Notes under the pieces: generated by a model
What the model saw: the letters and a program-made list of their open reading frames with translations, nothing else
Databases searched by the model: none
What the model was told of the DNA's origin: nothing
Assembly: GCF_014904705.1 (NCBI RefSeq)
Contig: NZ_JACZCQ010000014.1
Location: forward strand, 57,595-121,594
Direction: 5' to 3'
Source of the DNA: Nisaea sediminum
Lineage (GTDB): Bacteria > Pseudomonadota > Alphaproteobacteria > Thalassobaculales > Thalassobaculaceae
DNA: 64,000 nucleotides
In this document: positions 1 through 8,457 of the stretch, in pieces
How positions within the stretch are numbered: position 1 is the first letter of the stretch
How the letters are laid out: each line of letters starts with the position of its first letter
Position numbers and translations under genes: made by a program

Positions 1-1
1 C

Positions 2-454
2 GCGCGGTTGGTCGGATTTTCATGGGGTGGCGGCGGCGCGCGGACGTCCTGGTCGAAATCCACTGAACTCACCGAATGGGAGCCTTTGCTGTCCTCTCCG
101 GAGATCAGGCTCGTAAGCCTTCAGTACGCGGGCGGCGGCGCGTCCGGCGAGCTGCCGGAGCGCATTCTCCCATCGCCTGTCAGCGATCTCCGGAACGATC
201 TCGACGGTCTGGCCGCCCTCATAGCCTGCCTCGACGCCACGGTCTCGATCTCGGGCATCAATGCGCACATGGCCGGGGCGCTCCGGCGCCCGGGTTTCAT
301 TTTGCTGCCGCGCCTGCCGCTCTGGTTCTGGGGACGCGAAGGAAGCGGCTCGCGCTGGTATCCGAGCCTCCGTCTGTTCCGACGCTCCGATAGTGGCTGG
401 GGGGCTCCGATCGCGAATCTTTCGGAAAGCGTCAGACGTTTTCTTTCGCTTTGA
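2..454 (+). CDS. Heptosyltransferase-like glycosyltransferase, 3' end only
   Basis: The reading frame is open from the window's left edge, so only the last ~150 residues are visible. The segment VGFSWGGGG, then SLQY, then a Ser-Gly-Ile-Asn-Ala-His-Met block and a closing WYPSLRLFR stretch follow the C-terminal Rossmann half of heptosyltransferase/GT41-like enzymes. The TPR-glycosyltransferase at 2990-4801 has the same landmarks (VGIVWGGNP, SLQK, WYPSARLFR), so the two are probably paralogous. It likely transfers a sugar in the surface-glycan pathway encoded alongside. Its stop overlaps the tail of the convergent gene by 23 bases. Whether a TPR domain precedes it cannot be seen. Confidence 0.72.
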   Translation, partial: ARLVGFSWGGGGARTSWSKSTELTEWEPLLSSPEIRLVSLQYAGGGASGELPERILPSPVSDLRNDLDGLAALIACLDATVSISGINAHMAGALRRPGFILLPRLPLWFWGREGSGSRWYPSLRLFRRSDSGWGAPIANLSESVRRFLSL

Positions 455-1148
455 CCATCGCCTCCTCGGCGAGCCAAAGATCGCCGTAATCGACGTCCTG
501 CCAGTTCTCGAACCAGGGGCCGCCGCGGGTATAGTGGATCGCGGCCGGGTGGGAGCCGTCGGCCGGTTTGTCGTACCAGCCCTCAAGCCAGTTCCAGGTA
601 CGGTCCACGGAACCGATCAGCTCGTCGGGAATCCACTGGAAGCGGTGCAGGAACGCGCCCCCCTCCCGATTGACCACCTCCGGAGTGAGTGCGGCGTTGG
701 CCGGGTGGCCGCAATTGATCAGCATCATGCTGGACCAGTTCTTGCGCGGATAGACGGTCTGCGCCTTGCCGTCCATCTTGGTCCGTTCGGTCGGACGGTA
801 ATCGTGCTGGACGCAGATCAGAGCCTTCTCGTCGTCGGCCAGCGCGAACAGCTTCGCGACGTCGGTGGTCCAGAGAAAATCGCAATCGCAAAACAGCGCC
901 CAGCCTTCGTAGCCCGCGAGGTGCGGAACAAGGAAGCGGGTATAGGTGAACTCGGTGGACGCCAGCGGATCGGCATCCTTGGAATAGAGTCCCGCCGCGC
1001 GCAGGTCCTCCTGTTTCAGGGGGACGATCTCCAGATCCGCGTCGCTGTGGCGGCGCAGGGAATGCTCGCAGACGTCGTAGGCGATCGGTTCGCGGCTGTC
1101 CCAGCCGATATAGATCCGCAGGGGGCGGGAGCCGGCAACTGCAGTCAT
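432..1148 (-). CDS. DxD-containing glycosyltransferase (GT8-like)
   Basis: A 238-residue protein that begins with a nucleotide-sugar-binding strand (RIYIGWDSREP) and carries a DCD motif at residues 88-90, the usual metal/UDP-sugar contact of GT-A enzymes. A later HYTRGGPW stretch resembles the His-containing C-terminal motif of GT8-like proteins. It is probably a cytoplasmic glycosyltransferase using a nucleotide sugar; donor and acceptor are unknown. It is transcribed towards the left-edge gene and overlaps its end, and is divergent from the glycosyltransferase operon at 1323. Start ATG at 1148. Confidence 0.78.
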   Translation of the reverse strand: MTAVAGSRPLRIYIGWDSREPIAYDVCEHSLRRHSDADLEIVPLKQEDLRAAGLYSKDADPLASTEFTYTRFLVPHLAGYEGWALFCDCDFLWTTDVAKLFALADDEKALICVQHDYRPTERTKMDGKAQTVYPRKNWSSMMLINCGHPANAALTPEVVNREGGAFLHRFQWIPDELIGSVDRTWNWLEGWYDKPADGSHPAAIHYTRGGPWFENWQDVDYGDLWLAEEAMVKAKENV

Positions 1149-1242
1149 GATTTACTCCAAACGGACGAATTGCATGTGCGTCTCATTAGCATGCGAGCGG
1201 ACGGCTCCAAAGGATTCGCTTTGTCGCAGGGGCGAGAGCGCT

Positions 1243-1270
1243 TTGCACCGGTCCAGCCATCCTCTATAAA
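1243..1270 (+). promoter_or_regulatory. Candidate promoter of the GT operon
   Basis: TTGCAC at 1243-1248 and TATAAA at 1265-1270, separated by 16 bases, lie about 50 bases before the GTG start at 1323. This is a good sigma-70-type match in an otherwise GC-rich stretch, and would serve the four-gene plus-strand operon to 6931. Confidence 0.5.
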
Positions 1271-1322
1271 CGCAACGCTTTAGATTTCGTCTTCATATTA
1301 TTCCGTTGCCGGACGGTTCTTC

Positions 1323-2987
1323 GTGTCAGCCACTCCTGTTTGCGCCATTCATTATCATCCCGATGCCTACAAGGCGGATCGCGTCGGAGTGAAGGGCCGC
1401 CATTCCGCGGGCAGCGGGTTCCTGACCGGACTGTTCCGGCACGGGCGTGCGCCTATGCATGTCAGCGTGACGCCGAACGAGAATCATGCGGCCGAGTTCG
1501 CCGCGGCTGCCCGGCAACGCGATCCCCAAGCACGCGAAATCCGGAACTTCCAGACCATGCCGGCGGCCGGTTCCGCCGCCGAGTGCCTCATGGTTCCGGG
1601 CCCTGTTCTCGACGAGTTCGCCTGGGAGCGCAGGGTCAGGGACCAGCGCGCCTACAGTATCTGCGGCGTGACCCATACCCTGGCGTCGGACCGGATCATT
1701 GCCGGCCTCGCCAATTTTCACATCCTGCCGCTGCAGCCCTGGGATGCCCTGGTCTGCACCTCCCGTGTCGCCCGAGACGTGGTCGAGAACGCGATGGAGA
1801 CCTACGCCGACTATCTGGCGCGCAGGACCGGGGCCAAGTGCGAGACTTCCCTGAAGCTTCCGATCATTCCGCTCGGCGTCGACGGTGCGCGCTACGCCGA
1901 AGACCAAGCGGCTCGGCAGTCGTTCCGTGCCGGGATCGGTGCGCGCGACGGCGACTTCGTGATCCTGTTTCTCGGCCGCTTCACCTTCCATGCCAAGGCC
2001 CACCCGGTGCCGATGTATCTCGCGGCCGAACGCGCGGCGAAGCGGCTCACGGACCGGAAGGTCCATCTCGTCATGGTAGGCCAGGCGCCGAACGACAACA
2101 TCCTGAAGCTTTTCAGGAGCGGGGCTGAAACCTACACCGATGCGGCCGAAGTTCATTTTGTCGACGGACGGGACGACGATCTCGTCAACGGATCCTGGCA
2201 AGGCGCGGATGTCTTCCTCTCCCTCTCCGACAATATCCAAGAAACCTTCGGGCTGACGCCGATCGAGGCCATGGCGGCGGGCTTGCCGTCGGTGGTAAGC
2301 GACTGGGACGGCTACAAGGACACCATTGTGCACGGCGAGACCGGATTCCGCGTCCCGACGGCCGCTCCCGGCAGCGGAAGCGGGCTCGAATTCGCGGTCA
2401 AGTATCAGACCCGGCGGGACGACTACGATCGTTTCGTAGGCCGGGCCTGCATGTCGACGTCCTGCGATCTGCAGGCGACGGCGGATGCCTTGGTGCAGCT
2501 GGCAAAGGATCCGGAACTGCGCGCCCGGATGGGCGAGGCGGGTCGGGCGAGGGCCCGGACCCACTACGATTGGTCGGTCGTGATCCGGGCCTATGAGGAT
2601 CTCTGGCTGGAATTGCGGGAGCTGCGCGCTTCGGCTCCCGAAGTCGCTCCGCGTGGTACGCAGGAAAGCCCACACCCGCTCTACCCGGATCCGTTCGCTA
2701 TCTTCGCGCCGCATCCGAGCGCGGTACTTTCCGCCGATACCGTGGTCAGCGCCGATCCGGACTCCGACCTTGACGGGATCGAGGACCTCGCCCGTCATCC
2801 GTTCTGCACCTTCTCGAGCGATCTCATGCTTCCGAGCCGGCTCCTGCCGGACGTGCTCGCCCGCCTGTCCGCCGAGGGGCCGCTTTCGGTCGGTGACATG
2901 GAGAGCACTGTTGCTCCGGAACTCCGTCGGCATCTCCGCCGTACCCTGCCGTGGCTGGCCAAGTTCGGCCTGATCAAATTGAGCTGA
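1323..2987 (+). CDS. GT4-family glycosyltransferase with C-terminal extension
   Basis: A 554-residue GT-B fold enzyme. The C-terminal Rossmann half shows ILFLGRFTFHAKAHP and the donor-binding EX7E motif ETFGLTPIE (Glu307 to Glu315) followed by AMAAGLPSVVSDWDG, typical of GT4 retaining transferases. After residue ~450 there is an extra ~100-residue region ending in what looks like a small winged-helix-like segment; its role is unknown. Start is GTG at 1323. It is the first gene of the operon and is separated from the next gene by 2 bases. The acceptor is probably a surface glycan, inferred from the neighbours. Confidence 0.8.
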   Translation: MSATPVCAIHYHPDAYKADRVGVKGRHSAGSGFLTGLFRHGRAPMHVSVTPNENHAAEFAAAARQRDPQAREIRNFQTMPAAGSAAECLMVPGPVLDEFAWERRVRDQRAYSICGVTHTLASDRIIAGLANFHILPLQPWDALVCTSRVARDVVENAMETYADYLARRTGAKCETSLKLPIIPLGVDGARYAEDQAARQSFRAGIGARDGDFVILFLGRFTFHAKAHPVPMYLAAERAAKRLTDRKVHLVMVGQAPNDNILKLFRSGAETYTDAAEVHFVDGRDDDLVNGSWQGADVFLSLSDNIQETFGLTPIEAMAAGLPSVVSDWDGYKDTIVHGETGFRVPTAAPGSGSGLEFAVKYQTRRDDYDRFVGRACMSTSCDLQATADALVQLAKDPELRARMGEAGRARARTHYDWSVVIRAYEDLWLELRELRASAPEVAPRGTQESPHPLYPDPFAIFAPHPSAVLSADTVVSADPDSDLDGIEDLARHPFCTFSSDLMLPSRLLPDVLARLSAEGPLSVGDMESTVAPELRRHLRRTLPWLAKFGLIKLS

Positions 2988-2989
2988 AG

Positions 2990-4801
2990 ATGAAAGCAAT
3001 CGACCTGCCGGCACGAGTGAAGCTGCACAACGATACCAAGGCAGCCATGACGCAAATCGCCGAAGGCAAACTCGACGAGGCGCAGAAAACCTCCGCCCAG
3101 ATGCTCAAGGATGTCGGCCGGACCGCGGTCCAGGCCGGTATCGAGGCCAGACTGGCTTTCGAGCGCAAGAACCCCACCCGTGCCCGCGAGCTCCTCGCAG
3201 AGGCCCTGAAGATGGCCTCGCCGGGGGACTTGATGCTTATCCGGCTGGCAATCGACCTGGCGCGGAAGATCGGCGACAACAAATTCACCGAGGACGTGTT
3301 CCGCATCGCGCTCGAGATGGTGCCCAGCGATGCCGCCGTGCGCTATGCCGCCGGAGGCTATTGTTATCGCAAGGGCGTCCTGCCGGCGGCTCGCGCCCAT
3401 CTGGAGGCGGCGGTCAATCTGCGGCCGCGCTTCATCGATGCGATGCGGGACCTTGCGATACTCTATTTCGAGATGGGCGAGAGGGACCGGGCGGTCAGGG
3501 TTCTGAGGCGAGCCTGCGAATTCGATCCCAAGGTACGGGACAAGATCCTCGAAATCGGCAATCAGCGCTACAAGATCCCGAATTTCGCGGGCGCGATCCA
3601 GGCCTACGAACTGTCCGTGGCCTACGAGCCGCTATTCTCGTCGGCCTATTCGAACCTCGGCTCCGTCTACCGGCAATGCTGCCACTTCGAGAAGGCGGAG
3701 CGGGCCCTCAAGAAATCGATCATGATCGAGCCGGACAATTCAGGGGCGTTCTACAACCTCGGCAATCTGATGAAGGAGACGGGCGACCTGGCGCAATCGA
3801 TCCGGTCGTTCCGGCGGGCCCTCGTGCTCAGGCCGGACGAGCCGACCTTCCACTGGAATCTGTCGCTGGCGCTTCTCGCAGACGGCGAGTTGCGGGAAGG
3901 GTTCGAGGAATACGAGTGGCGCTGGCAGACCTCATCCTTCCCGACCAAGAAACGGGCGCTGAAACAGCCCGAATGGGACGGCTCTCCGCTGGAAGGACGC
4001 ACCCTGCTGATCCTCGCGGAGCAGGGAATCGGGGATGCGCTGCAATTCCTTCGGTTCGTACCCGCGGCCGTCGAACGCGCCCAGGCCGGCAAGAAGAAAG
4101 GCCGGATCCTCCTGGAGGCCCACGAAGAGATTCTCGAGGTCTATTCCGACTACAAATCGATGGTCGAACTGGTGCCGCGCAAACCCGGCGAGGAACCGAA
4201 ATTCGATTGTCACTACCCGCAGCTTTCCCTGCCGCTGATGCTGGGCATCGATACCGTCGAGGATCTTCCGAAGGCCCCCTACATCAATGCGATCGGGCCG
4301 GAGCGGTTCCCGGTCCCGGGCCTCGATGCCGGAAAGCTCAATGTCGGCATCGTCTGGGGTGGCAATCCGGCTTTCCCGGGCGACGATATCCGGTCGTCGA
4401 AGGTCGAACATTACCTTCCGCTCTTCGGCCTCGATGGCGTCCAGTGCTACAGCCTGCAGAAAGGTCCGCGGGAAGCGGACATCGCCCAGGCTCCGGCCTC
4501 GCTTGTTCCGTTGAGCAAGGACATCAAGTCCTTTGCCGATACCGTCTCGATTGTCCGTCAGCTCGATGTCACCGTCACCACCTGCACGTCTGTGGCGCAT
4601 CTCGTCGGCGGGATGGGGTGTCCGGTCTTCGTGCTGCTGTCGCATAATCCGGACTGGCGCTGGCTGCAGCATCGCGACGACAGTCCCTGGTATCCTTCGG
4701 CCCGCCTGTTCCGCCAATCCGAACCGGGTGACTGGGCCGGGGTGATAGAGAGAGTCGGCGCCGCCCTCTCGGACCTCAGGGATGCGAAAGGGATCTCGTG
4801 A
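2990..4801 (+). CDS. TPR-repeat glycosyltransferase (GT41/heptosyltransferase-like)
   Basis: A 603-residue protein. About residues 30-290 are helical repeats, several of them clear TPRs (for example AYSNLGSVYRQ and AFYNLGNLMKE). The C-terminal ~290 residues have the GT-B features LNVGIVWGGNP, YSLQKG and a TCTSVAHLVGGMG block. Such proteins glycosylate proteins or glycans; in related bacteria TPR transferases of this kind occur in flagellin or surface-glycan loci. ATG 2990 is chosen because an upstream in-frame start at 2951 would overlap the previous gene and adds nothing family-like. It overlaps the next gene by 4 bases, so translation is probably coupled. Confidence 0.8.
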   Translation: MKAIDLPARVKLHNDTKAAMTQIAEGKLDEAQKTSAQMLKDVGRTAVQAGIEARLAFERKNPTRARELLAEALKMASPGDLMLIRLAIDLARKIGDNKFTEDVFRIALEMVPSDAAVRYAAGGYCYRKGVLPAARAHLEAAVNLRPRFIDAMRDLAILYFEMGERDRAVRVLRRACEFDPKVRDKILEIGNQRYKIPNFAGAIQAYELSVAYEPLFSSAYSNLGSVYRQCCHFEKAERALKKSIMIEPDNSGAFYNLGNLMKETGDLAQSIRSFRRALVLRPDEPTFHWNLSLALLADGELREGFEEYEWRWQTSSFPTKKRALKQPEWDGSPLEGRTLLILAEQGIGDALQFLRFVPAAVERAQAGKKKGRILLEAHEEILEVYSDYKSMVELVPRKPGEEPKFDCHYPQLSLPLMLGIDTVEDLPKAPYINAIGPERFPVPGLDAGKLNVGIVWGGNPAFPGDDIRSSKVEHYLPLFGLDGVQCYSLQKGPREADIAQAPASLVPLSKDIKSFADTVSIVRQLDVTVTTCTSVAHLVGGMGCPVFVLLSHNPDWRWLQHRDDSPWYPSARLFRQSEPGDWAGVIERVGAALSDLRDAKGIS

Positions 4802-5979
4802 CGCGCGTTTTATTTGCCTGGGAACTCGGCGACGGCTTCGGACATGTGAACCGCCTGCTTCCGATCGCGCGCGTCCTGAAGGAAAAAGGCGTCACTTGCG
4901 CCTTCGCCGTTCGCAATCTGACGGTGACTCATCCGGTCATCGCACGGGACGGTTTCCGTGTGTTCCAGTGTCCGTTGGTGAAGCCCTACGTGTCGAAGGA
5001 GGTCGAAGGCAAACCGATAGCCTCGATCGGCGACGTCCTGGCGACGGTGGGATATGTCGACCCGGATCTCCTCGCAGCGCTAACAGACGGCTGGTCGGCA
5101 ATTATCGAGTCTTTCGATCCGGACCTCATCGTCTCGGACTATTCTCCGACGGCGGGGCTCGCGGCTTTCGGCGAACGTCCGGTCGTCCCGGTCGGCGACT
5201 GGTTCACGTTACCGCCCGGCAACTGGTCGGAATTTCGCACCTTCAAGGACCATCCAAACCGGGTCGATCCGGCGAAGCTGCTGCAGACGGTCCAGGAAGT
5301 GCAGCGCCGCCGTGGCAAGCCGATCCCGGACCGCGTTCCGGCGCTGATGCATGGCGAGCGGAATTTCGTCGTCACCATTCCGGAACTCGATCCCTATCAC
5401 GCGTTTCGGGAAAACACCTCGAGCTCGCCGCTCAGCCCGCTTCCGGCGCCCGCAACGGTGGCGCCGTCGCAGGACTATTTCGGTTATCTGTCCTACAGTT
5501 ATCCGGGAACTCCTAAGGTTCTGACAGCGCTTGCCGGCAAGGATTGGACTGGCGAGATCTTCCTGCGCGACGCCAATGACGAAATCAGGGCCGCCTGGCG
5601 CGAGCGTGGACTCAAGATCCATGAGGCGCCGCAGCCGATCGAGGAAGTCGTCGCACGCTCGCGCGCGGTTATTCATCACGGCGGGATCGGAACGCTTGAG
5701 CAGGTCCTGGCGATGGGGCGGCCGCAATGCATTGTGCCCAGGCACTTCGAGCAACAGAAGAATGGCGAATTCGCAGGAAAGCTGGGCACTGCCACCGTTC
5801 TCAGGAGTTCGAACCGTTTTACCGAGGATCACGCCAGCCAGGCCATCACGGCCGTGCTGACCGGCCCGCAATTCGCCCAGCGCGCGCGCCGGGCGGCAGA
5901 CGATCTCGCACGCCGCGGGCCGTTCAATCTGCTTGCGGAGATCACCGACTATATCCTATCGACGTTGGCAAGGCGCTGA
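4798..5979 (+). CDS. MGT-like glycosyltransferase (GT1/GT28 type)
   Basis: A 393-residue GT-B enzyme. The N-terminus VLFAWELGDGFGHVNRLLP carries the Gly-rich acceptor-side loop of UDP-glycosyltransferase/MurG-like proteins. The C-terminal donor motif is HHGGIGTLEQVLAMGRPQ, starting at His293, followed by a QQKNGEF segment. The start is GTG at 4798, inside the last codons of the TPR gene. It likely adds a sugar to a lipid or glycan in the cytoplasm; the donor is not predictable from sequence. Third gene of the operon. Confidence 0.8.
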   Translation: MTRVLFAWELGDGFGHVNRLLPIARVLKEKGVTCAFAVRNLTVTHPVIARDGFRVFQCPLVKPYVSKEVEGKPIASIGDVLATVGYVDPDLLAALTDGWSAIIESFDPDLIVSDYSPTAGLAAFGERPVVPVGDWFTLPPGNWSEFRTFKDHPNRVDPAKLLQTVQEVQRRRGKPIPDRVPALMHGERNFVVTIPELDPYHAFRENTSSSPLSPLPAPATVAPSQDYFGYLSYSYPGTPKVLTALAGKDWTGEIFLRDANDEIRAAWRERGLKIHEAPQPIEEVVARSRAVIHHGGIGTLEQVLAMGRPQCIVPRHFEQQKNGEFAGKLGTATVLRSSNRFTEDHASQAITAVLTGPQFAQRARRAADDLARRGPFNLLAEITDYILSTLARR

Positions 5980-6010
5980 CACCCAAGGAGCCACCAGGAG
6001 GGAACGAACC

Positions 6011-6931
6011 ATGGCTGTTGAAAACAAATTTCCGGGCAAGGATCTGAGCGAGGACGATATCGCCGGAAAGATCCCGCTGGTGGCCAAGAAGTCGCCCGAT
6101 CACAAGACGGTCTTCACCTGCGGCGGCATCGAGATCGGCGGTCCGCTCGTGCCGGTCATGGCCGGCCCTAATACGGTCGAGACCGAGGACCTGATCGTCG
6201 AAAGCGCGAAGGCGATCAAGGCATCCGGCGGTCACTTCCTGCGCGGCGGCGCGTTCAAGCCGCTGAGCTTCCCCTATCGCAGCCCGAAATTCTTCGAGCC
6301 GCGGGAAGACGGCCTGAAATGGCTCTCTGTCGCGAAACAGGAAACCGGTCTGCCGATCGTCACCGAGGTGATGGAGATCTCCAAGATCGACATCGTCGCC
6401 AAGCATTCCGACATGCTGCAGATCGGCACGCGGAACATGCAGAACTATCCGCTGCTGACAGAGGTCGGCAAGGCCGGCATGCCGGTGATGCTGAAGCGCG
6501 GTTACGGCTCGTCCCTGCGCGACTGGCTGATGGCCGCGGAATATATCGCGCTGGAGCATGATCGCCTCGGTATGGAACCGCAGATCGTGCTCTGCGAGCG
6601 CGGTGTCGTCGCGCCGCATACGCATCGGGCGACCTCCCGCTTCATGCTCGACCTTCAGGTCGTTCCGGCGGCGCAGGAAGTGACCCACCTGCCGGTCATG
6701 ACCGATCCGTCCCATGCCACTTTCTGGCAGCCTTGGGTCAAATCCATGATGCTGGCGTCGCTTGCCGCCGGTGCCGACGCCCTGATGCTGGAAGTGCACC
6801 CCGATCCGCGCAATGCCGCGGTAGACCCGCTACAGGCGAGTTCTTTCGAGCAATTCGATGACATGATGAAGGCCATGCGCCCCGTTGCGGCCGCGATCGG
6901 CCGGACGCTGGACGCCAACAGCAATATCTGA
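6011..6931 (+). CDS. DAHP/KDO8P-synthase family aldolase, atypical active site
   Basis: A 306-residue protein of the type I-beta DAHP synthase family: it shows LQIGTRNMQNYPLL, PVMLKRGYG, LCERG, THLPVMTDPSHAT and LEVHPDP. Family enzymes join phosphoenolpyruvate to a sugar phosphate. Two active-site elements differ. The usual AGPCS loop reads AGPNT (Asn54 replaces the metal-ligand Cys), and the usual KPRTSPYSF loop reads KPLSFPYRS. Asn at this position is typical of metal-independent KDO8P synthases. Start ATG 6011 follows an AGGAGG ribosome site. It lies 31 bases behind three glycosyltransferases, so a role in making an ulosonic-type sugar is as plausible as aromatic synthesis. Confidence 0.72.
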   Translation: MAVENKFPGKDLSEDDIAGKIPLVAKKSPDHKTVFTCGGIEIGGPLVPVMAGPNTVETEDLIVESAKAIKASGGHFLRGGAFKPLSFPYRSPKFFEPREDGLKWLSVAKQETGLPIVTEVMEISKIDIVAKHSDMLQIGTRNMQNYPLLTEVGKAGMPVMLKRGYGSSLRDWLMAAEYIALEHDRLGMEPQIVLCERGVVAPHTHRATSRFMLDLQVVPAAQEVTHLPVMTDPSHATFWQPWVKSMMLASLAAGADALMLEVHPDPRNAAVDPLQASSFEQFDDMMKAMRPVAAAIGRTLDANSNI

Positions 6932-6943
6932 GAACTGGGAATT

Positions 6944-6970
6944 GACGCGGTCAGTCAACCTGGCCGCGTC
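6944..6970 (+). terminator. Hairpin after the DAHPS-like gene
   Basis: GACGCGG at 6944-6950 pairs with CCGCGTC at 6964-6970; the stem extends to ten pairs with one G-T wobble around a 7-base loop. There is no T-run after it, so it may be a weak or Rho-assisted terminator between two converging genes. Confidence 0.4.
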
Positions 6971-7016
6971 TGCTTCCAGAGACCATATTTGAAAGACGAG
7001 AAATCGCCGCTGGCTG

Positions 7017-7277
7017 TCAGGCAGTGATCGGCGGATGGGTCTTGCGGCCGTTGTTTTTGCGGATCTCGACGATGATCTCGTCGATCTCTTTTTCAAGCGA
7101 TTCCGTTTCTTTCGCCATATCCTTTACGGTCTCGCCTTTCTTCAAGCGGTGGATCGCGAGCGTGAGGCTGGTCCAGAAGAAGAGAGCGATCCCGGCGAGA
7201 ATCGCGACAACCGATCCGGCGGATTCAAGAAATTCCAGGAACATTGCTTGGTGCCATTCCGTGAGGTGATCGAGCAT
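7017..7277 (-). CDS. Small single-span membrane protein with charged coiled-coil tail
   Basis: About 86 residues and not recognised. One hydrophobic span (SVVAILAGIALFFWTSLTLA) is followed by a Lys/Glu-rich stretch with heptad-like spacing (ETESLEKEIDEIIVEI) and a basic end. A good promoter core lies at 7291-7319, which rules out an upstream TTG at 7319 as the start. ATG 7277 or ATG 7244 are both possible and neither has a strong ribosome site. It sits between unrelated operons and converges on the DAHPS-like gene. Function unknown. Confidence 0.55.
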   Translation of the reverse strand: MLDHLTEWHQAMFLEFLESAGSVVAILAGIALFFWTSLTLAIHRLKKGETVKDMAKETESLEKEIDEIIVEIRKNNGRKTHPPITA

Positions 7278-7290
7278 CCGAATTGGCTTT

Positions 7291-7319
7291 TCTATGGGAT
7301 CTCGGCGCCGCAATGTCAA
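7291..7319 (-). promoter_or_regulatory. Candidate promoter for the small membrane protein
   Basis: On the minus strand TTGACA (7319-7314) is followed after 17 bases by CATAGA (7296-7291). The perfect -35 is persuasive and the -10 is weak. Predicted transcript start is near 7284. Confidence 0.4.
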
Positions 7320-7429
7320 AGAATTTGCGGCATTCTTCCTTCAGCGGTCTTTCCGCATACCTGCTTCGGCGGCTTTCCGCTCTCTCCTCCTAAATCATGA
7401 CCCAGTCGACGCGTTCCGGGCGAACGCGC

Positions 7430-7458
7430 TTGACTCAAATAATATCAACGCATAAAAA
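7430..7458 (+). promoter_or_regulatory. Promoter of the methionine-cycle operon
   Basis: TTGACT at 7430-7435 and TAAAAA at 7453-7458, with a 17-base spacer. The predicted transcript start falls near 7465, inside the palindrome at 7460-7475, an arrangement expected for repression. Confidence 0.6.
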
Positions 7459-7459
7459 C

Positions 7460-7475
7460 ATAAAGACATCTTTAT
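7460..7475 (+). promoter_or_regulatory. Palindromic operator, likely for the ArsR-type regulator
   Basis: ATAAAGA (7460-7466) and TCTTTAT (7469-7475) are perfect inverted arms around CA. This AT-rich dyad stands out in GC-rich surroundings, overlaps the predicted transcription start and precedes an ArsR-family gene by about 20 bases. AT-rich dyads of this shape are known for SAH-sensing (SahR-type) ArsR regulators of methionine genes; that the site is autoregulatory here is inference. Confidence 0.65.
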
Positions 7476-7494
7476 ATGATTGTATGGATGGATC

Positions 7495-8457
7495 GTGGAA
7501 ACATTGCTGCAGGGCCTTCGGGCCGTCTCCGAACCGACGCGGCTGCGGATCCTGGTCCTCTGCGCCCATGCCGAACTGTCCGTTACCGAACTGGTGCAGG
7601 TGCTGGGGCAAAGTCAGCCCCGGGTCTCCCGCCATCTCAAACTGATGGTGGATGCCGGCCTGCTCGACCGGCATCAGGAAGGCAGCCGTGCCTTCTACCG
7701 CCTCGCCGAGGACAGCGAGGTTTCCGATCTGGCCCGCATTCTGGTCGACCTTACCCCCGACGGTGACGACGTCATTGCCGTCGACCTGGAACGCCTTGAA
7801 GAAATCAAGGTGCAGCGGGCCCAGGTGGCGGAGGAATATTTCCGCCGGAACGCGAAGAATTGGGACGATCTGCGCGGTGAGCATATCGACGACGACGACG
7901 TCGATGCGCGGCTTAAGCGCCGGATCCTGAGTGCGCCGGTCCGCGACCTGCTCGACATCGGTACCGGCACCGGGCGCGTGCTCCGGCTGGTCGGCGACGA
8001 GGTGCGCTCCGCCGTCGGCGTCGACAATTCCCGTGAGATGCTGGCCATCGCCCGCAGCTATCTCGACCAGGACACGCTCCGGAACTGCCAGGTCCGGCAC
8101 GGCGACATGTACCGCCTTCCGTTCCCCGCCCACCGCTTCGATGCAGTGACTGCGAACATGCTGATGCACTACGCGGACAACCCGGGCGAGATGGTGCGGG
8201 AAGCGGCGCGGGTGCTGCGCCCGGGCGGCCGGCTGGTGGTGGTCGATTTCGCGACCCACGACCTGACCGATCTGCGCGAACGCCATGCCCACCGCTGGCT
8301 CGGCTTCTCGGACAGCGACGTGGAGCGTCTGTTCAAGAAGGTCGGGCTCGAACTCCAGAATGTCGAGCGGATCGACGGCGGCACGCTCACCGTCTGCATC
8401 TGGACCGGCCGTAGCCGGATCGAAGTCGCCAATGATCTCGTTGCGGAGGCACTCTGA
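7495..8457 (+). CDS. ArsR-family regulator fused to SAM methyltransferase
   Basis: About 320 residues. Residues 1-90 form an ArsR winged helix (SEPTRLRILVLCAH, QPRVSRHLKLMVDAGLLDRH, SRAFYRL). From residue ~145 there is a class I methyltransferase domain: DIGTGTGRVL, a GVDNS acidic loop, and VLRPGGRLVVVDF. The fusion, next to metF and metH, suggests that binding of SAM or SAH to the methyltransferase fold controls DNA binding; whether methylation occurs is unknown. Start GTG 7495 has a TGGATGG ribosome site; TTG 7480 is an alternative but lies against the operator. It overlaps metF by one base. Confidence 0.85.
   Translation: METLLQGLRAVSEPTRLRILVLCAHAELSVTELVQVLGQSQPRVSRHLKLMVDAGLLDRHQEGSRAFYRLAEDSEVSDLARILVDLTPDGDDVIAVDLERLEEIKVQRAQVAEEYFRRNAKNWDDLRGEHIDDDDVDARLKRRILSAPVRDLLDIGTGTGRVLRLVGDEVRSAVGVDNSREMLAIARSYLDQDTLRNCQVRHGDMYRLPFPAHRFDAVTANMLMHYADNPGEMVREAARVLRPGGRLVVVDFATHDLTDLRERHAHRWLGFSDSDVERLFKKVGLELQNVERIDGGTLTVCIWTGRSRIEVANDLVAEAL

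Noticed and set aside
261..1283. 340-codon plus-strand open frame
   Set aside because: Antisense to the DxD glycosyltransferase, which has a proper start and motif.
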